The position numbers were made by a program, and so were the translations under genes. A DNA stretch of 64,000 nucleotides from Tubiluchus corallicola (Eukaryota; Priapulida; Priapulimorpha; Priapulimorphida; Tubiluchidae), in NCBI GenBank assembly GCA_030141605.1, contig JAQGDQ010001033.1, positions 1 through 64,000 of the forward strand. The letters run 5' to 3'. This document shows positions 55,189 to 64,000 of the stretch, piece by piece; position 1 is the stretch's first letter, and the number at the start of each line of letters is the position of its first letter. The notes below the pieces were generated by a model. It did no database searches. It was not told the DNA's origin and saw only the letters and a program-made list of their open reading frames with translations.

Positions 55189-55552
55189 CAGTGGTTCCCA
55201 AAGTAGGGGTAAATTACCCGCCGGGGGTAATATGGTTTTTTGGGGGGGAGGGGGTAACGGGCACCCCTCTGAAAATTTTTAAAACTTCGCTCGGAATGCA
55301 TTTTACGTAGTTTTCTTCTTGAAAAGACTGCCTCCGGCAGGTTCAGTAATTGCAATTCTTGTTTTGGCAACAATACAACAACAACACCTGGAAATTTATT
55401 TATGTCACGAGCAAACATAAATAATTTTGCTTGCTTGTGGCATATACGTGTGTTTACTTTTTGAGTTGGAGAAGTAGTACTAGGTGGGGGGTAATGGACA
55501 CGACCGGGTTTCCCGATTTGGGTAACGGTCCGAGAAAGTTTGGGAGCCACTG
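55189..55552. mobile_element. hAT MITE (364 bp) with 8-bp target duplication
   Basis: Ends cagtggttcccaaa and tttgggagccactg are inverted repeats of the classic hAT type. gcctaggt flanks it exactly on both sides (55181-55188 and 55553-55560). No transposase. Confidence 0.95.
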
Positions 55553-55560
55553 GCCTAGGT

Positions 55561-58421
55561 GTACCGCACTGTACACTATTCATACAGCATAGAGATCACT
55601 GGAATAAAATAATCTATATTATCCTCTTGGTGTGCTGTTAACCTTAACAGTCTGTTTATTCTATCTTTGTTAGTGATCTTAAATAAGTTTTTAAAGATTA
55701 ATAAACAATTCCATTTGGATAATTAACCTCCCGGTAAAGAAATCATTGTTTGTTTTTTTGCAAGTCGCCCCTACGGCAAAAATGGTTTGATCTGCTGTCT
55801 CCCTCCTGGCTGTTATCCTAGCAAGCAGTTAATAGTCTGCTAGTAGATAGGCCCATCTATTATCGAAGTGCACAGTAGACGGTGGCCATTTAAAGTTTAA
55901 ATTTTCCAACACATCACAAAATTGTTATTATTATATTGCATATCGTATTACAAAATTTAATGTGAGCATTTTCATTGTTGGAACCAGGTAGAAATACTAC
56001 TAATAAACAATGCGGGTAACTACTCGGGTACCCGATGGAAGCACTAGAAAATACTAGTTAGTTTTTAGCCAGAGAAACGGTTACAGGGTTATAAAATTAA
56101 ATTTTTAGTATTTTTTTGGACATTTTCTTGATGTTTCAATGCTAGAATACGAAAGTCCAATATATTTAGCATTTGCTTTTATAAAAAACAAAAAATTGAC
56201 ATTTGACCAAAATTTTGGTGCATTCTACTTTGAAGCATCACATAACGTAGTTTTAACTAGGCCAACATATGAATGGTTTTGGTTTGTAAGCACACACACA
56301 CATATATATACATGTAATTATATAAATTGATATAATTACAATATTCACTGTTGTCATTATATAACAGGAATTAGGCAAAGCAAATAATTCGTTTTTAAAT
56401 CACTGAATTGTAGAATGCACATACAGATAAAGTATGGGTAAATGCATAGATGAACGAAACTTGTTCAAACACGACAACACTTTGCAAGTAAAGCTTACCT
56501 AACTTTTTTATTAATTTTAATTTCAATTCAATTTCTTTTATTTGTCTCTTTTCTTATTATTCTCTTTTGTTAGTAATATTAACATATATCAAAGTTTCAT
56601 GTACAATAATAATTACTGCGGTATTTGGGCAGTTCATATACCCACTTGTTTTCGATATATTTTGCGCATGCGCGTTAGTACAAGTGCCCAATGGCAATGT
56701 AGGTATTTTCAATTTTACTTACACATCCTTTCAATGTTATCTGTAACTGTATGGCAAAACAATAAGACAGTGTTTCCACAATAACAAAGAGTGATATGTG
56801 AGACATGACAGCAAGAAATTAATCGACTGCATCATCTTTTCTTGAAATTGTGATAACTAAACTCGCAATCGTGAAACCAAACCACTGCCATAAGCGGGCA
56901 GATGACGTAATTAAAACGGAAATGAGTTCCCGATTCAGCTTTCAAATTTGCAGGCCAAGGTTCACCGCGCACCCTTGACACGACTAACACGATACCGTTG
57001 ACAGGATAATTACGCCAAAACTGAACAAATTCTTTCTTTTCTGAAGGCAAATTTATGGCTATCACTAATAATTAGCGTTTATCCACACAATAATCCTTAA
57101 GAATTATAGGAAAATTTAGCCTAGCCAAACAACTGGAAGTGTGACCGTGAAAGGATGGCATGAACAAAAAGGCTTTTGTATGTTGCTAAATGTTGAAAAA
57201 GATCAATCTAAACCATGGTTTAAATAGCAATAATGAGCAATACCTCAAGGCAAGAAGCAGTAAACTCATTAAGATAAGAATAGATAAGGACGTTTCTCTT
57301 ATACACCTGTTTACTGTTTCGGCATGCTAAATCACCGTTATATTCTCTTGCATTAATAATAATAGTATTGGTTTGGTTCATTTATGTTGTTGTATCATGT
57401 TGACTCCCCAAAAGCAATTAAATAAAATAATAAAAAGTGTTTCTGCCCGTTTAGCTTTAGTTGCTGCGTACTCACACGGGTCATCAAAAACGTACGCACG
57501 GTGCCATCTGTCGTTAAAAACGGTTTAGAAATGAAACTGAACAGGTACTGCTTACGTGGTAATAATCTTCATAATATTGTAATAAGGATTTCTCATCTGA
57601 ATTCAGTTTAACAGTTTATGTCTGCTGATTTAAATGTTTCTTTGATGTTCACATTCTGACAGCCCAAATGGACAAGAAAGAGAGGACAGGTTCTGTATGA
57701 ATGTGTGAGAGAGTGAATGCGAGGAAAAACAAGGAGAGGGAGTAACACAACGAATCTCGAGAAATGAACACTTGCTCTCTAGTTCATTAGCAAAATTTTG
57801 AGTAGGCACAAATAGACAAGAACAGCATGTTTGTTCACAAGCGATTCAATATTTTTTTGAATAAATATACACAGTCGCAAACAAAAACAGGATGTCTATT
57901 GTCTAACAAATACATCACAAAGTAGGTAAACACAGCTAATAACCAAGTTAGTGGAAGTATGCAAGTCTACTACAATTGAGTAAATAACATAACTGATTTT
58001 TCAATAACTTTAATAAGTGACAGACGTAGAAAACTTTGTAAATAGAAACACAAAAAATATCAAGTACAATAATGTTCCTTAGATCTTCAACAACAACAGG
58101 CAAATATTAAGGATAGTGATCATCTTAATAAAAGATTTATTTCATTAAAGATAAGAAAGCTACCTAAGTCCCTGTATAAGCAATTATTGTATGTACATTA
58201 GATTATCTGCACTTTCTCTTAATTTCTCTCAATCTACAATTTCATCTTCTATCGTAACATAATTTAAGATTTGCAATTTCTAATCGATCTCTTAACAGAG
58301 AAATTAAACATTTAGCCTAATTAAATGACTAGTGCAATTAACAAAAAAGGTACAGCACTACCATTTCGTAATACAGTTTGAAAACGTAAAAAGTTATGAC
58401 AATTATGAAATGACTTTATGT
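55561..58421. other. Intergenic sequence downstream of PIX
   Basis: About 2.9 kb, no gene recognised. A palindromic tgcgcatgcgcg, an NRF-1-like site, lies at 56663-56674. Confidence 0.5.
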
Positions 58422-58427
58422 TTTATT
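58422..58427 (-). promoter_or_regulatory. Candidate PIX polyadenylation signal
   Basis: AATAAA on the minus strand, ~175 nt past the PIX stop codon. Position is plausible; other AATAAA hexamers occur further on. Confidence 0.4.
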
Positions 58428-58601
58428 ATTAAATTACGTGGCGCAAAGTATAAAGTTATTCATGCACTTTATTGCAAAATCAACCGAAGGTATTAAAGGT
58501 AAAAAATGATTGTTTTTTCGACTCATTGGTTTATGCCTGCAAAAGCTATTCTCGTGTGCATAATATTTACATAGCTTAGACGACATAAAAAGCAAAAACA
58601 A

Positions 58602-59569
58602 CTATGAATGGGTTTCGCGCGACTCACTACATTTTATATCAGCTACACTACGAACGGATTTTCGTAAGAACACTTCTAATCGTTTTCTGGCTTGTTTTTC
58701 GTCTTCCATATGCTTACTCATCCAAGTGATTTGATTTTCCAAAACAGTAACTTTGTCTTTCAGTGCATATACTGTATCCACTAGGCTTCTCTCCTCCACG
58801 ATCGTCTGATTCCCCTTCGTTTCCTCGATGATGATTTTCTCATCTTCGGCAATGAGAACTTGAGGGCTGTCTAGGAGGGCGGAGTTGACCGTGTAGCGAG
58901 TTTTGGCACTAGTACAGTAGCCCTCGATCACCCGAAGAACCATTTGGTCATCGGTTGCCATAATGTCTACTTTCTTATTCGGAAGTGCAGACGTGACGGC
59001 TTTGCGATGCGATCGCGGACTGATAATCGCAAGCGGTTCTTTCTCCTTGGCTACGGGAAGACACGGTCGAATCGGAGGAGCCGGCCGAAGGCGCGATATG
59101 CTCCACGGTTTACTCGGAGGAAAGGGCAGAGGTCCACCATGATGAGGTATGGGCAAGGGCGCGGGTTCGAGACGACCCTGCTTGTGTTCGGTCACTGCCA
59201 CCAGAGCAGGAGACGGTCCCGCCGATAACTGCGGCACTGCATACTTTCCGACAGCAACCTGGCTAAGCTTGATGTGTTGGTCAAGTAGTTCCAGCCACTG
59301 TTGCTGTTCAGACAATGACCCGCAGATCACGGTCATTTGCTCGATAAGCCGACCGGAAAGTTCAAAAGAGTTTTTCGCCTGTTCGCTGTCCTCAAGTTTC
59401 TTCACGTTGAGATGCGCCAGCTGAATTTGACCTTCGTAAATGTAGCAACTAAGTCGATGGCTAACGGATAAGACAACGAGCGTGTACGGAAAAAGAACAA
59501 AATAACGATCTTTCTTCTCGCTGCCAGGACTGCCGACAATGCTTACTGACGTCATTAGCTTAATTTCAC
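58602..59569 (-). CDS. ARHGEF7: PIX exon with PH, proline-rich, GIT-binding and coiled-coil regions
   Basis: Acceptor atttttcag. Begins EIKLMTSVSI and ends at TAG (58604-58602). Carries 321 residues, over half the protein, in one exon. The open frame extends 18 codons upstream through the acceptor, but beta-PIX similarity starts at the splice site. Confidence 0.96.
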
Positions 59570-62500
59570 CTGAAAAATCACACCAAGATATATGAAAATC
59601 ACAAATACTTGCGCAGAACAATTTACTACAGAGGCGTAGTAGGGGGGGGGCGCGACAGGGGGCAATCAGTCCCCTCTGCAGGAGTGAGAGGGCACAAAAA
59701 TTCTTCTAGAGTTTAATGACCGCTAATTATGTAGTGTTCCGTATACTTCATACTTCACAAGTTTTGCTTCATAAAATTTGTAAGGATTTGAAGAAAATAG
59801 GAAGACCATGGCACCTCTATATAGAGAGCATATTCGATAATACAAATGACTGACATACTTTTTGCAGTTCCGTAAGATTGAAAATCATTTTGAATTCCGA
59901 GAATATGCATTTTGTCACATCACAATATTTATTGTTTGTTTAAAAAATCTTTTAGCACGTCAAGCGCAATTCGATTACTAACACAAAAACAGATTACCTA
60001 GAGTTGAGAAGGGTTCCCCACACGCCAAGCGCAACTCAATTACTAACACATAAACAGATTACCTAGAGTTGAGAAGGGTTCTTCACACGCCAAGCTCAAC
60101 TCAATTAGTAACACATAAACAGATTACCTAGAGTTGAGAAGGGTTCTTCACACGCCAAGCTCAACTCAATTACTAACACATAAACAGATTACCTAGAGTT
60201 GAGAAGGGTTCTTCACACGCCAAGCTCAACTCAATTACTAACACATAAACAGATTACCTAGAGTTGAGAAGGGCTCCCCACACGCCAAGCGCAACTCAAT
60301 TACTAACACATAAACAGATTACCTAGAGTTGAGAAGGGTTCTTCACACGCCAAGCTCAACTCAATTACTAACACATAAACAGATTACCTAGAGTTGAGAA
60401 GGGTTCTACGCATGCCAAGCTCAACTCAATTACTAACACATAAACAGATTACCTAGAGTTGAGAAGGGTTCCCCACACGCCAAGCTCAACTCAGTTACTA
60501 ACACATAAACAGATTACCTAGAGTTGAGAAGGGTTCTACGCACACCAAGCTCAACTCAATTACTAACACATAAACAGATTACCTAGAGTTGAGAAGGGTT
60601 CCCCACACGCCAAGCTCAACTCAATTACTAACACATAAACAGATTACCTAGAGTTGAGAAGGGTTCCCCACATGCCAAGCTCAACTCAATTACTAACACA
60701 TAAACAGATTACCTAGAGTTGAGAAGGGTTCTACGCACGCCAAGCTCAACTCAATTACTAACACATAAACAGATTACCTAGAGTTGAGAAGGGTTCCCCG
60801 CATGCCAAGCGCAACTCAATTACTAACACATAAACAGATTACCTAGAGTTGAGAAGGGTTCCCCACACGCCAAGCTCAACTCAATTACTAACACATAAAC
60901 AGATTACCTAGAGTTGAAAAGGGTTCCCCACACGCCAAGCGCAACTCAATTACTAACACATAAACAGATTACCTAGAGTTGAGAAGGGTTCTACACACGC
61001 CAAGCTCAACTCAATTAGTAACACATAAACAGATTACCTAGAGTTGAGAAGGGTTCCCAACACGCCAAGCGCAACTCAATTAGTAACACATAAACAGATT
61101 ACCTAGAGTTGAGAAGGGTTCCCCACACGCCAAGCGCAACTCAATTAGTAACACATAAACAGATTACCTAGAGTTGAGAAGGGTTCTAGACACGCCAAGC
61201 TCAACTCAATTAGTAACACATAAACAGATTACCTAGAGTTGAGAAGGGTTCCCCGCACACCAAGCGCAACTCAATTACTAATACTAAACAGATTACCTAG
61301 AGTTGAGAAGGGTTCTCCTTCCCAACCCTTAATGTTGCCAGTCAGAACTTCAATTTCCATCTCCTTCTGCTTTCGTATTCGTTCACACCGAGTGATAATT
61401 TCCCTGCAAGTAATTGTACCAAAGGGAACGGTTAGTCGAAATACATTGAAATTACATATTAAATACATATAGAGTAAGACTCTACCGGTGCATTTATCGT
61501 AAATTTATTTGCAAGCACACATATCTCGGTTGCCGGACCTCACTTTTACGGATATCGGAAGAATTGGACAAAATCTGGAGCGATAAAAAGTCCAGCATCC
61601 TGCAGACACAGTCCATTGTTTCTGACTGACCGCTGTCCGGTAGTTCGGCGGGCCGTTACTTTGTTTACATCATTACATTAGTGTAACCAAGCAGTGTGTA
61701 ACGACAAGTGTGTAGCTTGTATGTCAGCATATTTGAAGTGGTTTTATTAGCATCTGTAACCATACAGACATACAGTTTTTATATACTTCTGCACAGGAGT
61801 GGCCCATACTAGACGTTTTCGAGACAATTAGGCGATTGATTCTACATTACTGTGAGTATAATACACAGCACCTACTGTATCAGCTTAGTATTGGTAAAAT
61901 ACGGACGACCAGCAAATTCGGACCGACGTCTCCCCGCTTTTGTCCGGCAAACTGAGGTATGAGTGTATACAAAACACCAAATTTTTTTAGGTCCTACCCA
62001 AAATAAATTCACAAGACTGTTCATTTGTTTTTTGAAACAGAATCATTTTTAAAAATGTAAAAAATAGCATATAACTAGCGTACACAAAAACTAAGCAAAA
62101 ACCAAATTGACAAACTCATTAGAATTTTGTAATAATTAAATACAATTTAAATTTATTATTACTTTGAAATCTTGTACTATACATAACTGTCTAGCATTAT
62201 ATACACTAAAGAGTCAGCTTCTACGAATCAACATGTTTATTGAGCTACGATCGTTTCGGCTATTGAAGCCATTATCAAACTATAAATGAAGCCAAAAAAG
62301 AGGAATAAATAACACATTAATGATACAAAGGCACAAACTGAAACTACAAAACAACAGATTAGAATTTAACTTACCAAAATAAACCAGGTTGTAATGGAAG
62401 ACATTGCAAAGAAATATACAAAATTTTACCCAACACATGAAAACCAAAAAAGAACACAACAGGCTAACAACCAAACCAAGTCCACACGATGAAGAACCAC

Positions 62501-63568
62501 AGCAGCAAGAACTACAAGAACACTTGTTGTGCGCCTGTTGTGTTCTTTTTTGATTTTCATGTGTTGGGTGAAACTTTGTATATTTCTTTGCAATGTCTTC
62601 CGTTACAACGTTGTTTATTTTGATAAGTTAAATTCGAATCTGTTGTTTTGTAGTTTCAGTTTGTGTTTTTGTATCATTAATGTATTATTTATTCATCTAT
62701 TTGGCTTCATTTATAGTTTGATAATGGCTTCAATAGCTGAAACAATAGTCGCTCAATAAACATGTTGTCTAGCATTAGTCAGTAACTTGATGCCACACCT
62801 GTAAACTAGGACAGATCTTTGAGTGTCACCTCTGTCTGCGTGTCCTTCGTCCGTCTGCCTTTCTAGCTCTTTCAACATTACAGGATATTTTGAAAGTCGA
62901 CGAAATGGTAGACTAAGTGACGTTGTAAGCAGCATGATTCCGGGGGCGGGAGCACCGTGGGATTCCATAAAACTACCCAAACGTTCTTTGTATTTTGTCA
63001 ACACCAAAACAGCCCAGGGATGATTAGAACAGTAATCACCATACAGATCCTTCAGTTTAGGTGCAACGGCTATGAAAATGCCACCGATCCTTTGCTGATG
63101 GTACGGCAAAGTAGATGCATCTATTAACGAAGCTAGAACAGTTTTTTGAAAGTCTATCACATCATTTAAGTTCGCACACAACTGTTGAAACTCCTGCGGA
63201 GTCAGCACTTCGGAGACTCGTAATGGTCGCAAGTAACTCTGTATCACGGTATCGAGTTCCGATATGTACTGAGTTTCAGTCTCGATTATATCACGCACGA
63301 CCACAGCATGGTAAGCTCTGATACTCTTTCGCTTAGAATGTTCTATCTCCGCTATATGAGGAGGGCTCCTGGCTCTATCAGGTGCAATCTCCCTCACATA
63401 GTTACTAGGAAACCAACCTGTTCTGTCGTTAAGCGTCCCCTCCCACCAGCCACCATCCAATGTTTGTGTAACAGTGATTATGTCACCTTTTTTAAAGTTA
63501 AGTTCGTCGGTGTTTTGACCCTTAAATGTATAAATCGCACAAACTTTCATTTTATCACTGCCTTCCAT
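58602..63568 (-). CDS. ARHGEF7: PIX/Cool Rho guanine-nucleotide exchange factor (ARHGEF6/7 type), 614 aa
   Basis: PIX proteins activate Rac/Cdc42, bind PAK through SH3 and form large complexes with GIT ArfGAPs at focal adhesions and synapses. Three minus-strand coding exons join in phase. SH3 spans ~8-61 (AIYTF, DGGWWEG, GWFPSNYV). DH spans ~85-270 (ETETQYISEL, SNHPWAVLVLT, KYPVMLKELER). PH spans ~293-394 (KKDRYFVLFPYTL, KKLEDSEQAKNSFELSG). A KPWSISRLRPAPPIRP motif follows near 446, then the GIT-binding VIEGYCTSAKTR near 505, and a coiled coil ~550-597 opening EERSLVDTVYALKDKV. All align in order with vertebrate beta-PIX (~646 aa). No CH domain is visible, so this is a short form, or a CH exon lies beyond the window. 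C-terminus RETHS replaces the vertebrate DETNL PDZ ligand. In the order of transcription PIX lies upstream of the P5B gene. Confidence 0.97.
59570..59993. other. PIX last intron, 3' part
   Basis: Contains cagaggcgtagtaggggggg at ~59632, resembling a hAT end without a visible partner. Confidence 0.5.
59994..61300. repeat. 65-bp minisatellite carrying copies of a PIX exon end and splice donor
   Basis: Twenty copies at exact 65-bp spacing (acctag at 59996 to 61231), plus the authentic exon boundary at 61295. Each unit on the minus strand reads gaacccttctcaactctag then gtaatctgttt, that is, exon end plus intron start. The exon-derived part is almost invariant; the rest varies (ccccacacg/cttcacacg/ctacgcacg, caagcg/caagct). 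Confidence 0.97.
61297..61403 (-). CDS. ARHGEF7: PIX DH-PH linker exon
   Basis: 107 nt, acceptor cttgcag, donor gtaatc. Encodes EIITRCERIRKQKEMEIEV, then LTGNIKGWEGEPFSTL, matching beta-PIX QCQEVRKRKELELQI...WEGDDIKTLGN. Its last ~19 nt and its donor are the source of, or were copied into, the 65-bp array that follows. Confidence 0.95.
61522..61960 (+). mobile_element. pogo/Tigger-like MITE, copy 2
   Basis: Ends tatctcggttgccggac and gtccggcaaactgaggta are inverted repeats. Body matches 2246-2766 without the internal duplication. Lies in a PIX intron, ~120 bp upstream of the linker exon in the sense of transcription. Confidence 0.8.
62230..62765. repeat. Long inverted repeat, arms ~235 bp, ~65-bp spacer
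   Basis: Arms 62230-62465 and 62530-62765 are reverse complements with few mismatches (acatgtttattgagc at one end, aagaacacaacaggc at the other). Each arm ends in a block like gataatggcttcaatagc, tgaaac, ctcaataaacatg, which resembles 3' ends of Penelope-like or other retroelements. Lies in the PIX intron between the SH3-DH exon and the linker exon. Confidence 0.93.
62799..63568 (-). CDS. ARHGEF7: PIX exon with SH3 and DH domains
   Basis: Residues 1-256 plus two bases. Start MEGSDKMKVCAIYTF at 63568. An in-frame stop lies upstream, and an acceptor-like tgtctttag (exon edge near 63590) may mark a 5' UTR exon junction. A short out-of-frame ATG sits 5 bases before the start. Donor gtgtgg is in phase with the next exon; the frame reads on into the intron for a further 14 codons. 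Confidence 0.95.
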
Positions 63569-64000
63569 TGCATTACAATTGAGTTCACTTCTAAAGACAC
63601 AACAGCAGACGGAGTTTTGTCACGAATATATCTAACATTTCACTCCTACTGTATAACATTCACTTAAGAAAAGCATGAGCAGCAGTAGGAGAAATCTTTA
63701 TGCCTGCAAATAAAATGAACTAATAATGATGAACTACAAACACTTTTACCAAGATATTAATCCATTATCAGGGTTGTACACAGGGATGTTACCAAAACGA
63801 ATCTTCGCTTATGTTTGCCGATTATTGCACTTTTGGTTTCGGCAAAATTTATTAAGTTTTGTAGCTGAAATTTTCGGATAATTTTAGCACTTTTCAAAGA
63901 TTTTACTATTATTTATCCAATTTACCTTTTCTTTTCTCCTAGATGTCAAAAACAGCTGAAGAATATTAGCTAAAAGAGTTCAAGTAAAGCAAAAATTTCA
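63569..64000. other. PIX 5' flank, no CH-domain exon seen
   Basis: Sequence upstream of the PIX ATG. A possible acceptor lies at ~63591. No further coding exon recognised before the window ends. Confidence 0.5.

Overview
The window is animal genomic DNA: AT-rich, with small exons bounded by GT-AG introns, tRNA-derived SINE-like copies, LINE fragments, hAT, pogo-like and mariner-like MITEs, a degenerate TTAGGG tract and a 630-base assembly gap. It looks like an invertebrate, possibly a mollusc or another marine group, but nothing in the sequence fixes the phylum. Two protein-coding genes are recognisable, both on the minus strand. I built their exons by hand from splice sites, reading phase and family similarity.

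Gene 1 (536-37910, continuing past the left edge) encodes the N-terminal ~439 residues of a P5B-type ATPase (ATP13A2/3/4/5 group, polyamine exporters of late endosomes and lysosomes). Eleven coding exons have matching phases at all ten junctions. The first four carry an unusually long (~185 residue) cytosolic N-terminus. The later ones carry the EIYGY motif, the first hydrophobic helix, the P5B N-terminal domain and M1-M2. The A, P and N domains lie outside the window.

Gene 2 (58602-63568) encodes a 614-residue PIX/Cool Rho guanine-nucleotide exchange factor (ARHGEF6/7 type). The order is SH3, DH, PH, a proline-rich KPWS segment, a GIT-binding motif and a C-terminal coiled coil, in three coding exons. 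It lies ~20.7 kb upstream of gene 1 in the same orientation. The intergenic space (37911-58601) holds only repeats and unremarkable sequence.

By my tally about one third of the window is tandem repeat, in roughly 18 arrays with units from 22 to 144 bp. They sit in the introns of gene 1, between the genes, and in one PIX intron. Many units are multiples of 3 bp and free of stops, which creates long but spurious open frames. Several arrays show higher-order structure.

The most striking observation is at 59994-61300. A 65-bp minisatellite in a PIX intron has captured the last ~19 nt of the neighbouring exon together with its 5' splice site. The real donor is therefore followed by about 20 exact donor copies. 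Also notable are a near-perfect ~235-bp inverted repeat starting 33 nt past another PIX splice donor, a minisatellite shared by two loci inside one dispersed element, two hAT MITEs with exact 8-bp target duplications, and a LINE 3' fragment amplified in tandem.
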